The translations under genes were made by a program, and so were the position numbers. From an uncultured Bacteroidales bacterium (GTDB lineage Bacteria > Bacteroidota > Bacteroidia > Bacteroidales > Bacteroidaceae), in assembly GCA_902778625.1 (NCBI GenBank), contig CACYYM010000023.1, positions 26,906-90,905 on the forward strand: a stretch of 64,000 nucleotides of DNA. The letters are read 5' to 3'. How positions within the stretch are numbered: the stretch's first letter is position 1; every line of letters begins with the position of its first letter. The notes below the pieces were generated by a model. It saw only the letters and a list, made by a program, of their open reading frames with translations. It had not been told where the DNA came from and did not search any database. Positions 37,164-46,124 of the stretch are shown piece by piece.

Positions 37164-39668
37164 CTAATGTGCTTCGAGCCAATTTGTGCCCCAACCGCAG
37201 TCAGCAATAAGTGGAACGCTCAGTGTTGCAGCACCTTGCATCTCCTCGATAACGATGTTTTGAAGCCGTTCTTTTTCAGACGGAAGGACCGAAAAGTTGA
37301 GTTCGTCGTGCACTTGCAGTATCATCTTCGACTGCAGACCTTCTGCCTTCATGCGTCTGTGAACGCGAATCATCGCTATCTTTATGATGTCGGCAGCACT
37401 ACCCTGAATGGGCGCGTTGATGGCGTTTCGCTCTGCATATCCACGAACTACCGAGTTGTTCGAGTTGATGTCTGGAAGCGAACAACGACGCTTGAAGATA
37501 GTCTCCGTGTAACCTCTCTCGCGAGCCATCTCGATGCTTTTGTCCATGTAGGCTTTCACGCCAGGATATGTCGCGAAGTATTCGTCGATGAGTTGCTTGG
37601 CTTCAGTCCTCGAAACGCCCATCCTCTCAGCAAGTCCGAAGGCACTTATGCCGTAGATGATGCCGAAATTGGCCGTCTTGGCTTTGCGTCTCTCGTCCGA
37701 AGTGACCTCCTCCAACGGCTTCTTAAAGATTTTAGCAGCAGTTGCAGCATGAATGTCGTTACCTTGCAGGAAGGCTTCAATAAGGTTCTTGTCCTGACTG
37801 AGATGCGCCATAATCCTCAACTCGATTTGGCTGTAGTCGGCACTGAAAAAGAGTTGTCCGGGATAAGGAATAAATGCTTTCCTCACTTCCTTGCCTTGCG
37901 CGTCTCGAACAGGAATGTTTTGCAGGTTAGGATTTGACGAGGAGAGGCGACCTGTAGCTGTAACAGTCTGGTTGAACGACGTGTGAATGTGTCCGGTTTC
38001 AGGGTTTATGAGCTGCGGAAGAGCGTCAATATAAGTGCTCAGCAACTTCTTTAGTCCTCTGTATTCCAGTATCTTGCCGACAATCGGATGCTTTCGTCTG
38101 AGAGCTTCCAACACTTCTTCGTTGGTGACGTATTGTCCCTTCTTTGTCTTCTTCGCCTTGCTGTCGAGCTTGAGTGTCTCAAAAAGAACTTCACCAACCT
38201 GTTTTGGACTGGAAATGTTGAAGTTTATGCCAGCCAAAGCATGTATTTCCTGTTCGAGGTTTTGAAGTTGCTTGGTGAAGAGTTTGCTTGTTTCTTTCAA
38301 CCCTTCTGTATCGATAAGAACGCCAGCTTCCTCCATCTCGGCAAGCACAGGCATTAGCGGCATTTCTATCTCTGTAAAGAGGTCCCAAAGCCCTTCCTGC
38401 TTTAACTCAGCCTCCAAAGCCTGTTTAAGCTGGCAGACATCCTTGCAGTTATAGACCGAAAGCAAGTAGTCGAGGTAGTGACGCATCTCTGGATGAAGCA
38501 GATAATGGGCAATCTCAGTGTCGAACATCACATTTTCCGTCAGTCCTTGCGACTTGAGTTCCTTCCAGTTTGCTTTCAAATTATGACCGACAACGACGTT
38601 TTCTGCGACCACGAATGTTGTGTTTTGTTCGGTTTTCTGTTCGGTTGGAAGAGGTATTGTCGGCTGACTGAAGAGGTCGAGTTGCACGGGCTCTTGCTCT
38701 TTCTTTTGTGGCTCGGGAGCTGTGTTGAAGAGATCGAGCTGCAGGGAGCCATCGTTGTTCTTGACGGGTTCTGGTGTCGTTTCCTTGGGCTCTTCAGGTT
38801 TGCTTTGTGTTTTATTCAAGAGTTGGCGGAACTCAAGGCGTTTGAAGATTTCCTGAAGCTTGTCCCTGTCAGGCTCTTTTAACTGCAGAAGGTCCATGTC
38901 GAGACTGATTGGCACCTTTGTTGTTATAGTCGCCAACCACTTGCTTTGCTTGATTTGTTCGACATTATTCTCAACCTTTTCCTTCAACGCACCTTTCAGT
39001 TTGTCCGTCGAAGCCAGCAGATTTTCGATGCTGCCAAACTCTTCGATGAGCTTCTGAGCAGTCTTCTCGCCAACTCCAGGACAACCTGGAATGTTATCGA
39101 CTGCATCTCCCATCAGTCCCAACATATCGATAACTTGCAAAGGTGACTGCAGTCCCCACTTCTTCTTCACTTCCTCGATGCCCAGAATCTCTGCTTCACT
39201 GTTCTTCCCAACTGGTGGGCGATACATCTTGACGCGCTCTGTAACGAGCTGTCCGAAGTCCTTATCGGGTGTCATCATAAAGGTCTCGATGCCCTTTTCG
39301 TCAGCCTGATGAGCAAGCGTTCCGATGACATCATCCGCTTCATAACCAGGCACTTCAAGCACAGGAATGTGATAAGCGGCCAGTATTTCCTTGATGATTG
39401 GCACAGCAAAACGTATCGCTTCTGGCGTTTCCTCACGTTGCGCCTTGTATTCTGGGAAGGCTTCGTGACGGAAAGTACCGTCGTGAGGGTCGAAGGCCAC
39501 GCCTAAATGTGTAGGACTTCCCTTGCTGATCACCTCTTCCAGTGTGTTGACAAAGCCAAGAATCGCCGATGTGTTTTCACCTTTCGAGTTGATGCGCGGG
39601 TTCTTTATAAAGGCATAATAAGCACGATAAATCAGTGCGTAAGCATCAAGTAAATAGAGTTTCTGCAT
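37164..39668 (-). CDS. polA: DNA polymerase I with eroded proofreading domain
   Basis: 834 residues. The 5'-3' exonuclease (VPGYEADDVIGTLA, MLGLMGDAVDNIPG) and family A polymerase (FFSADYSQIELRIMAH, RRKAKTANFGIIYG, LQVHDELNF) domains are intact. Between them only the later part of the 3'-5' exonuclease is left (VVGHNLKANWKELKSQG, MFDTEIAHYLLHPE). The first DxE motif is missing, replaced by a disordered Pro/Glu/Gln linker that holds two QLDLF motifs (310-314 and 329-333). Start is ATG 39668; upstream TAATTTTG (39724-39731) is the likely -7 box. Confidence 0.95.
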   Translation of the reverse strand: MQKLYLLDAYALIYRAYYAFIKNPRINSKGENTSAILGFVNTLEEVISKGSPTHLGVAFDPHDGTFRHEAFPEYKAQREETPEAIRFAVPIIKEILAAYHIPVLEVPGYEADDVIGTLAHQADEKGIETFMMTPDKDFGQLVTERVKMYRPPVGKNSEAEILGIEEVKKKWGLQSPLQVIDMLGLMGDAVDNIPGCPGVGEKTAQKLIEEFGSIENLLASTDKLKGALKEKVENNVEQIKQSKWLATITTKVPISLDMDLLQLKEPDRDKLQEIFKRLEFRQLLNKTQSKPEEPKETTPEPVKNNDGSLQLDLFNTAPEPQKKEQEPVQLDLFSQPTIPLPTEQKTEQNTTFVVAENVVVGHNLKANWKELKSQGLTENVMFDTEIAHYLLHPEMRHYLDYLLSVYNCKDVCQLKQALEAELKQEGLWDLFTEIEMPLMPVLAEMEEAGVLIDTEGLKETSKLFTKQLQNLEQEIHALAGINFNISSPKQVGEVLFETLKLDSKAKKTKKGQYVTNEEVLEALRRKHPIVGKILEYRGLKKLLSTYIDALPQLINPETGHIHTSFNQTVTATGRLSSSNPNLQNIPVRDAQGKEVRKAFIPYPGQLFFSADYSQIELRIMAHLSQDKNLIEAFLQGNDIHAATAAKIFKKPLEEVTSDERRKAKTANFGIIYGISAFGLAERMGVSRTEAKQLIDEYFATYPGVKAYMDKSIEMARERGYTETIFKRRCSLPDINSNNSVVRGYAERNAINAPIQGSAADIIKIAMIRVHRRMKAEGLQSKMILQVHDELNFSVLPSEKERLQNIVIEEMQGAATLSVPLIADCGWGTNWLEAH

Positions 39669-39723
39669 CAATCAAACAATTAATTCTTAATTCTTAACCC
39701 TTAATTCTTACCAGTTATCAGTG

Positions 39724-39731
39724 CAAAATTA
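39724..39731 (-). promoter_or_regulatory. Likely -7 element of polA
   Basis: TAATTTTG on the minus strand, 56 bases before the polA ATG; the -33 box is not clear. The leader is rich in TTAATTCTT-type simple repeats. Confidence 0.5.
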
Positions 39732-39797
39732 CGAAATAATTCTTAATTCTTCGTTCATTTTAACCTTTTAACTTTTTAACTTTTCAACTTTTCTTCG

Positions 39798-39805
39798 TAC
39801 CTTTG
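39798..39805 (+). promoter_or_regulatory. -7 element of the polyprenyl synthase gene
   Basis: TACCTTTG, 19 bases before the ATG at 39825; preceded by a run of CTTTTTAAC-type repeats and lacking a clear TTTG. Confidence 0.55.
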
Positions 39806-39824
39806 CACTCTAAAGATGAGATAA

Positions 39825-40796
39825 ATGGACGTACTTGATAAGATAAAGGCTCCTGTTGCTTCGGATTTGATCAGATTTAACGAGGCTTTCCGCGAAACGC
39901 TTTATGCCGACAATCCACTGCTCAAAAAGGCTGTCGAGCACTTTCTCAAAGCCCCTGGGAAGCAGATAAGGCCGCTACTTGTCCTGCTTTCGGCAAGAAT
40001 GGTGGGCAATGTCGACGACAAGGTTATCAACGTAGCTTTGGCTTTGGAAATGCTCCACACGGCTTCCCTCATACATGATGATGTTGTGGACGAAAGCGAT
40101 CGTCGGCGAGGACTTCCTTCCTTGAATGCCTTCCTATCTAATCAAGTTGCCGTTCTTGTCGGCGATTTCGTCTTGAGTAAAGCGCTCGAATGTGCTGCCA
40201 AGACACAAGACATCAGGGTGGTTCATTACGTTTCGCAGGTCGGCCAAGCGCTTGCAGACGGCGAACTTCTGCAGTTGGACAACAAGGATTCCGACGTCCT
40301 TTCGGAGGCTGCCTACTTTGATGTCATCTCTCGCAAAACGGCGAGTCTGTTCTCGACATGTGCCCGTTTAGGTGCTTTGACAGCAGGAGGCAGCGATGCA
40401 GAAGCGGAACGATTGGCACAGTTCGGCAAACTTATCGGCATTTGCTTCCAGTTGCGCGACGATGTTTTTGATTATGGAAAAGCAGAGATAGGCAAACCTG
40501 TTGGCAATGACATGAAGGAAGGAAAGCTGACTTTACCCGCCATCTACGCCGTCAAATATGGTGAAGATGCCTCGATGCACGAGTTGGCGCTGAAGGTTCG
40601 ACGTCGCGAAGCCTCTGCCGAAGAGATACAAAAGCTCATCGATTACGCGATAAGTGGTGGCGGACTTGAGTATGCGCAATGGCATATGAAAGATATGCAA
40701 GGCATGGCCGACGGGTTGATCGACGACACTCGTGACGCCGCTGTGACCGAAGCCCTGCATCTCCTCGCCTCTTTTGTTGCGGAGCGCGTCTTCTGA
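39825..40796 (+). CDS. Polyprenyl diphosphate synthase (octaprenyl-type, IspB-like)
   Basis: Trans-prenyltransferase making the long isoprenoid side chain of menaquinone; 323 residues. It has the first aspartate-rich motif in SLIHDDVVDESDRRRG and the second in QLRDDVFDYG, plus GKQIRPLLVLL. Small residues before the first motif agree with a long-chain product, but the exact length cannot be predicted. The stop lies 8 bases from the convergent oxidoreductase stop. Confidence 0.92.
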   Translation: MDVLDKIKAPVASDLIRFNEAFRETLYADNPLLKKAVEHFLKAPGKQIRPLLVLLSARMVGNVDDKVINVALALEMLHTASLIHDDVVDESDRRRGLPSLNAFLSNQVAVLVGDFVLSKALECAAKTQDIRVVHYVSQVGQALADGELLQLDNKDSDVLSEAAYFDVISRKTASLFSTCARLGALTAGGSDAEAERLAQFGKLIGICFQLRDDVFDYGKAEIGKPVGNDMKEGKLTLPAIYAVKYGEDASMHELALKVRRREASAEEIQKLIDYAISGGGLEYAQWHMKDMQGMADGLIDDTRDAAVTEALHLLASFVAERVF

Positions 40797-40804
40797 CTCC
40801 CTTT

Positions 40805-42181
40805 TTACCCGCGCCTTTCCAAGTATGGCAGCGTGTACGGACGCCTGTAATCGTAGTAGTAAAGACGATGTGCAAAGGCTTCCTTGTCGCCTTCGAAGGA
40901 CAATGTTGCCGGGTTCCAACGCACAGGACGTTTCAGCTCGCGGGCAATGTTGAAGATGCAGCAAAGCGTGTTTGTGCTGCAACCATACTCGACAGGAGCA
41001 ATCGGGTCTTTGTGTTCCTTGATAGCATCGAGGAAGTTTTGCATGTGTGGAGCGCTTACTTCATACTGTCCGGCAGCAATTTCTTGCTGTTGCTTCTCCA
41101 GTTTCGACTTGTCGGAGCATTCGATATAACCGCGTGAAACCTTCAACCAGCCTTTATCGCCGATGAACTTTATGCCTTTAGCTTCCTTGTCATCAGTAAA
41201 CGGACGCTCCTGCATAACGATTCCGTTGGCGTACTTCATTGTGGCATATTCAGCACCATTATAGCCTTGAGGAATGAACTCGACAGGTCCAAGTCCGTCC
41301 ATACCGATGGCAGCTTGGGCAATGTCATACATGTGAGCACCCCAGTCGGCAGGATAGCCGTTGCCAGTTTCCTCGTACCAACGCCATGCACCCCATAACG
41401 TCTCGTTTTTGTCGGGGTCAAGCGTGACCACAGGACAAATGTCGGGATGATAATGTATCTTGGGATTGTTCAACGGTCCGAGCCATAGATTGAAGTTGAG
41501 GTTCTCGGGAACAGGCATCTCTGGAAGGTTGAAGGGCTTCGGCGGTTCACCTACACGGACATATATCTCCTTGATGTTTCCCAAGGCACCACTGCGTACC
41601 ATTGCAATCGCCGTTTGAAATTCCGAGCTGCTTCGCTGCTGACTTCCCATCTGAAGAATGCGGTTGTTGGCTCGCACAGCACGTTGTACGGCAAGACCTT
41701 CCGTGATGGTATAGGACAAAGGTTTCTGCACATAGACATCCTTCCCTGCTTGAAGTGCATGGATTGCAACGAGAGCGTGCCAATGATCAGGTGTTGCTAT
41801 CTCAATCGCATCGATGTCCTTCCGCTTGAGTAATTTCTCGTAACGCTCGTACATGTCGCAACGTTCGGGCAATCCTTTCTCTTTCTGCCACTTCGTAACA
41901 TAGCGACGGAAACGTTCGCGCTTGATACTGTCGACATCGCAACACGCCGCGACCTCCACGCCAGGACATGCTGCGAAGCTGCGGAAGTCGCTACATCCCT
42001 GTTGGCCCAAGCCTACAAAGCCAAGCACAATACGGTCGCTTGGTGCAACTCTCACGCCATCGATGGTGAAACTTGGCAGTATCATGAAACCTGCTAAACC
42101 TGTGCCGGCTGTTGTTAAGAACTCTCGGCGCGACATAGACGTCTTCTCTTTCTGATTCGATTTGCTTGTTTTCTTGTTCAT
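40805..42181 (-). CDS. Gfo/Idh/MocA-family oxidoreductase with Tat signal
   Basis: 458-residue NAD(P)-dependent sugar-type dehydrogenase or hydrolase. The N terminus has a twin-arginine signal (MSRREFLTTAGTGLAGF), so it is exported folded with its cofactor. The Rossmann motif GFVGLGQQGCSDF follows, then EIATPDHWHALVAIHALQAGKDVYVQKPL, the usual Gfo/Idh core with the catalytic Lys. Start is ATG 42181; 42136 (the Met of MSRREF) is an alternative. Substrate unknown; Tat-exported members include glycosidases that work by an NAD-dependent redox mechanism. Confidence 0.88.
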   Translation of the reverse strand: MNKKTSKSNQKEKTSMSRREFLTTAGTGLAGFMILPSFTIDGVRVAPSDRIVLGFVGLGQQGCSDFRSFAACPGVEVAACCDVDSIKRERFRRYVTKWQKEKGLPERCDMYERYEKLLKRKDIDAIEIATPDHWHALVAIHALQAGKDVYVQKPLSYTITEGLAVQRAVRANNRILQMGSQQRSSSEFQTAIAMVRSGALGNIKEIYVRVGEPPKPFNLPEMPVPENLNFNLWLGPLNNPKIHYHPDICPVVTLDPDKNETLWGAWRWYEETGNGYPADWGAHMYDIAQAAIGMDGLGPVEFIPQGYNGAEYATMKYANGIVMQERPFTDDKEAKGIKFIGDKGWLKVSRGYIECSDKSKLEKQQQEIAAGQYEVSAPHMQNFLDAIKEHKDPIAPVEYGCSTNTLCCIFNIARELKRPVRWNPATLSFEGDKEAFAHRLYYYDYRRPYTLPYLERRG

Positions 42182-42216
42182 GGTGTATAAGGTTATAAAG
42201 TTGAGCTTTCGTGATG

Positions 42217-42248
42217 CAAAACTAAACAAAAATACGCAATTCTCCAAA
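42217..42248 (-). promoter_or_regulatory. Promoter of the Gfo/Idh gene
   Basis: Minus strand TTTG (42245-42248), 20-base spacer, TAGTTTTG (42217-42224). Confidence 0.55.
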
Positions 42249-42267
42249 CAATATCGGAAAATATGTG

Positions 42268-42275
42268 TATCTTTG
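42268..42275 (+). promoter_or_regulatory. -7 element of gluQ
   Basis: TATCTTTG, 32 bases before the chosen gluQ ATG. It lies inside the longer open frame that starts at 42263, which argues against that earlier start. Confidence 0.55.
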
Positions 42276-42307
42276 CGACAGGAAACGTCACAGCTTTGCA
42301 AAGAATA

Positions 42308-43210
42308 ATGATGACAACAGGTCGTTTTGCTCCATCGCCAACAGGACGCATGCATTTGGGCAACGTGTTCTGCGCACTTCTCTCGTGGCTTTCTGCCAAA
42401 AGCAAGGGCGGAGAGTGGCGTTTGCGCATCGAGGACCTCGACCCCGACCGCTCTCGTCAGGACTTTGCCCTGCAGTTGATGGAAGACTTGCAATGGCTCG
42501 GACTGCCTTGGGACGGCGAAGTCGTGTGGCAAAGTCAGCGCTCGGACATCTACGAGCATTATCTCAAGCTGTTAGAGGACAAGGGTCTCACCTACCCTTG
42601 CTATTGCACGCGAGCCGACATTATGGCAACGCAAGCGCCTCACGAAACAGATGGAAGAATCGTGTATGCTGGTACATGCAGAGGCAAAAAACGCGATGAA
42701 ATGGGCAAAAACACGCCTCATGCCACTCGATTCCTCGTGCCGGACGAAGACATAACGTTTCAAGACGGTCACTATGGCGAGCAGAAAGTGAATCTGGCGA
42801 AGCATTGTGGCGATTACATTCTCAGGCGAAAGGATGGAGCATGGGCTTATCAGTTGGCTGTCGTAGTTGATGATGCTTTGATGGGCATCACGGAGATTGT
42901 GCGAGGTCGTGACTTGCTGTTGAGCACTCCCCAGCAACTACATCTCTATCGCACCTTGAGCTTCCCAGAACCTTCCTATTTCCATCATCCGCTTTTAATC
43001 AACGAAGCCGGCCAGCGTCTCTGCAAACGCGACCGTTCTCTCGACCTCTCTGCCCTTCGCGAGACACATAAAAATCCCGATGAAATCGTGGGTTTTTTAG
43101 CATTTTGGGCTGGCATCCTCCCTGCCCCCACTCCTTCTTCTCCCCAAGACCTCCTGCCTCTTTTCACCTGGCAAAACGTTCCGACGGAAGACATTACAGC
43201 CTGTCTTTGA
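42308..43210 (+). CDS. gluQ: Glutamyl-Q tRNA(Asp) synthetase
   Basis: A truncated GluRS paralogue of 300 residues, without an anticodon-binding domain. It attaches glutamate to queuosine in tRNA-Asp. The HIGH-type motif is in GRFAPSPTGRMHLGN, RIEDLDPDR follows, the zinc region is YPCYCTRADI, and the KMSKS-like loop is LCKRDRSLDL. Start MMTTGRF at 42308 follows the -7 element. The TGA is 1 base away from palindromic array K. Confidence 0.93.
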   Translation: MMTTGRFAPSPTGRMHLGNVFCALLSWLSAKSKGGEWRLRIEDLDPDRSRQDFALQLMEDLQWLGLPWDGEVVWQSQRSDIYEHYLKLLEDKGLTYPCYCTRADIMATQAPHETDGRIVYAGTCRGKKRDEMGKNTPHATRFLVPDEDITFQDGHYGEQKVNLAKHCGDYILRRKDGAWAYQLAVVVDDALMGITEIVRGRDLLLSTPQQLHLYRTLSFPEPSYFHHPLLINEAGQRLCKRDRSLDLSALRETHKNPDEIVGFLAFWAGILPAPTPSSPQDLLPLFTWQNVPTEDITACL

Positions 43211-43211
43211 A

Positions 43212-43342
43212 AACTTAACACGCTAAGTGAGTCAACTTAACACGTTAAAAATATTTTTTGGCACGTTAAAATGGTCAACTTGACACGTTAAGTAGGAAGT
43301 TTAACAACGTGATGCTGGCACCTTAGCAATGTGACACGGGTT
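43212..43342. repeat. 22-nt palindromic array K (AT class, 6 units)
   Basis: Units at 43212, 43234, 43256, 43277, 43299 and 43321. The first four have good CACG centres with TTAA arms; the last two are degenerate. It fills the gap between the convergent gluQ and gate-protein stops. Confidence 0.88.
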
Positions 43343-43360
43343 CACAACGCTCGTTATCTT

Positions 43361-44590
43361 TTAGCCAAAGAAGATAGCTGCGACCGCAATGGCTGCGATA
43401 ACGCCGCAAATATCAGTCAAGAGGCCTGCCATGACGGCGTGGCGAGTCTTGCGGATTCCTACGCTGCCGAAGTAAACGGCCAGGATGTAGAAGGTCGTGT
43501 CGGTGGCTCCTTGGAAGATACATGACAGCCTTGCAATGAAGGAATCTGGTCCGTACTGAGTCATCGCGTCGACCATCATGCCCCGAGCTCCGCTGCCAGA
43601 AAGGGGCTTCATTATGGCGGTGGGAAGTGCCGCCACATAATCTGCGTTGCCACCTAACATTTCGACAAACTTGCCGATACCGCCCACGATGAAGTCCATC
43701 GCGCCTGAAGCACGGAAAACTCCTATGGCAACGAGGATAGCGACCAGGTAAGGAATGATGCGGACTGCTGTGTCAAAACCACCTTTTGCTCCTTCGACGA
43801 AGGCTTCATAGACGTTTATCTTCTTCCTGATACCTGCCGCAATAAAGGCAATTATAATGCTGAAAAGCAAGACGTTGGCTACAATAGTGCTCCACTTGTT
43901 CATCGTCTCTTGGTCAACTTGTGTGCCGAGCCAAATCACACCGCTTACTAAAGCGCAGATGCCGATGACGAATGCCATGATGGCTCGATTGAAGAGGTTG
44001 ATGCGTTGGTACAGACTCGTGATGACCATGCCTGCGAGAGTGGCGATGGCTGTTGCGATGAGGATAGGACAGAAGACGTCTGTGGGTTGTGCTGCACCTG
44101 CAACTGCGCGATAAGTCATTACGCCGACGGGAATGATTGTCAAGCCACTGGTGTTCAGCACGAGGAACATAATCATCGCATTTGTTGCGGTGTCCTTTTG
44201 TTTGTTCAGCTCTTGCATGCCTTCCATCGCCTTGAGTCCCAGCGGAGTAGCTGCGTTGTCGAGACCCAGCATGTTTGCGCTGAAGTTCATGAAGATGTGC
44301 CCAAAGACAGGATGACCTGCAGGGATTTCAGGGAAGAGACGCACCATGAGCGGCGACAACCATCGCGCAAGTGCATTCACAAGACCGCCCTTCTCGCCAA
44401 TTTTCATGATGCCCATCCACAAAGATAACACGCCAGTCAGGCCGAGAGATATCTCGAAAGCGGTCTTCGCATTATCGAACGTGCTGTTCATGATTGCAGG
44501 GAAAACGTCGGTGTTGCCCATAAAGAGCTGCACCAAAGCAATGAGAAATGCTATGAGGAAAAAGCCAATCCAAATGTAATTCAGTACCAT
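43361..44590 (-). CDS. Nucleoside-recognition (Gate) domain membrane protein, SpmA-SpmB-like
   Basis: 409 residues, about ten hydrophobic segments, with two Gate domains in one chain: the first around NMLGLDNAATPLGLKAM (SpmA half), the second around MKPLSGSGARGMMVDAM (SpmB half). In spore formers the two halves are separate spore-maturation proteins; in Bacteroidetes the fused form is common and of unknown substrate. It lies 18 bases after ruvB, as last gene of the ctp-ybeY-ruvB run. Confidence 0.87.
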   Translation of the reverse strand: MVLNYIWIGFFLIAFLIALVQLFMGNTDVFPAIMNSTFDNAKTAFEISLGLTGVLSLWMGIMKIGEKGGLVNALARWLSPLMVRLFPEIPAGHPVFGHIFMNFSANMLGLDNAATPLGLKAMEGMQELNKQKDTATNAMIMFLVLNTSGLTIIPVGVMTYRAVAGAAQPTDVFCPILIATAIATLAGMVITSLYQRINLFNRAIMAFVIGICALVSGVIWLGTQVDQETMNKWSTIVANVLLFSIIIAFIAAGIRKKINVYEAFVEGAKGGFDTAVRIIPYLVAILVAIGVFRASGAMDFIVGGIGKFVEMLGGNADYVAALPTAIMKPLSGSGARGMMVDAMTQYGPDSFIARLSCIFQGATDTTFYILAVYFGSVGIRKTRHAVMAGLLTDICGVIAAIAVAAIFFG

Positions 44591-44608
44591 AAATCTTTTT
44601 TATAGAGT

Positions 44609-45637
44609 TTATGAAAAAAGGTCGCCTTGTACGTAGCCGTCTTTCGAAGGAGAAATGTGCAGATGTCTGTAGGCGAGTTCTGTCACTTCACGGCCTCTGG
44701 GTGTGCGTTTGATGAAACCTTCCTTGATGAGGAACGGCTCGTAAACCTCCTCGACCGTGCCTGCGTCTTCGCCCACAGCTGTTGCTATCGTGTTGATTCC
44801 CACAGGCCCCCCCTGGAACTTATTGATGATGGTGGTCAGGATCTTGTTGTCAATCTCGTCGAGACCATAGCGATCTATGTTCAAGGCTTCAAGAGCGATG
44901 CGTGCTATCTGCAGGTCGATGCGGCCATTTCCCTTGACTTGTGCGAAGTCGCGAACTCGGCGGAGAAGTGCGTTGGCGATTCGTGGCGTACCACGACTGC
45001 GGCTTGCTATCTCGCCGGCTGCTTCGAAGTCGATGGGAACGCCCAGAATGCCAGACGAACGCATCACAATCTTCTGCAAGGTGTCTGCGTCGTAGTACTC
45101 GAGGTGCATGTTGATGCCGAAGCGAGCTCTCAGGGGAGCTGTGAGGAGGCCACTGCGTGTGGTGGCTCCCACCAAAGTGAACGGTGCCAAGTCTATCTGT
45201 ATCGAACGGGCCGAAGGGCCTTTGTCGATCATGATGTCGATGCGGTAATCCTCCATTGCCGAGTAGAGATATTCCTCAACGATGGGCGACAGACGATGTA
45301 TTTCGTCGATGAAAAGCACGTCGTTCGGCTCGAGGGAAGTGAGGATGCCTGCAAGGTCGCCGGGCTTGTCGAGCACTGGTCCGCTCGTCAGCTTAAAGCC
45401 TACTCCGAGCTCGTTTGCAATGATGTTGGACAACGTCGTCTTTCCCAAGCCTGGAGGTCCGTGCAGAAGTGTGTGGTCGAGAGGTTCGCCTCTGTACTTC
45501 GCCGCCTCAACAAAGATGCGGAGGTTCTCGACGACCTTCTGCTGTCCACTGAAGTCCTCGAAGCATAGCGGCCGTAGCGCGTTCTCGAAGTCCTTTTCTT
45601 TCTGACGTCCTTCTTGTCTTATATCGAAATCTTCCAC
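44609..45637 (-). CDS. ruvB: Holliday junction branch migration helicase RuvB
   Basis: AAA+ motor of the RuvABC resolvasome, 342 residues. Walker [13 protein letters not shown], Walker [13 protein letters not shown], sensor [18 protein letters not shown], and C-terminal winged helix ([18 protein letters not shown]). It follows ybeY by 30 bases. ruvA and ruvC are not in the window. Confidence 0.97.
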   Translation of the reverse strand: MEDFDIRQEGRQKEKDFENALRPLCFEDFSGQQKVVENLRIFVEAAKYRGEPLDHTLLHGPPGLGKTTLSNIIANELGVGFKLTSGPVLDKPGDLAGILTSLEPNDVLFIDEIHRLSPIVEEYLYSAMEDYRIDIMIDKGPSARSIQIDLAPFTLVGATTRSGLLTAPLRARFGINMHLEYYDADTLQKIVMRSSGILGVPIDFEAAGEIASRSRGTPRIANALLRRVRDFAQVKGNGRIDLQIARIALEALNIDRYGLDEIDNKILTTIINKFQGGPVGINTIATAVGEDAGTVEEVYEPFLIKEGFIKRTPRGREVTELAYRHLHISPSKDGYVQGDLFS

Positions 45638-45667
45638 TGATGGATGGGTTTAATGAGTTTAATGTGT

Positions 45668-46084
45668 TTAATTGGCAAATTGTGTAAGTGCCTTGTCCTC
45701 AGCCTGTTGCATGTGGTCTCGCTCTTCGTCTGTCTTGTCGCGGAGACCGCAGAGATGCAAGAGTCCGTGTATGATGATGCGGCGGAGTTCTTGGTCGAAG
45801 GTGACACCGAACAGCTCGGAATTGGTCCTGACAGTGTCGAGGCTGATGTAGATGTCGCCGCTTAGGGCACCATCCTTGCTATAGTCGAAGCCGATGTGGT
45901 CTGTGTAGTAGTCGTGGCCGATGAAGCGTCGGTTGATGTCGAGCATCGTTTCATCGTCCACAAATATATAGTTGATGTCGCCTACTACCTTATTATAGCT
46001 TTTTGCTATCTGCCTGACCCACGCTGATACTTCTGCCTCGACGATGTCCGGCATCGCAACAGTTATTGTATTATAGGTTATCAT
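45668..46084 (-). CDS. ybeY: Endoribonuclease YbeY
   Basis: Zinc metalloendonuclease of rRNA maturation, 138 residues from MITYNTITVAMPDI. Metal site: IIHGLLHLCGLRDKTDEERDHM, the stretched H-x3-H-x-His form seen in Bacteroidetes. The longer open frame upstream lies in the ctp coding region and is ignored. It starts 40 bases after the ctp stop. Confidence 0.92.
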   Translation of the reverse strand: MITYNTITVAMPDIVEAEVSAWVRQIAKSYNKVVGDINYIFVDDETMLDINRRFIGHDYYTDHIGFDYSKDGALSGDIYISLDTVRTNSELFGVTFDQELRRIIIHGLLHLCGLRDKTDEERDHMQQAEDKALTQFAN

Positions 46085-46124
46085 GACTCTCGTTTTCCAA
46101 GCAGAGACGCGCTTGGCATGGCAG

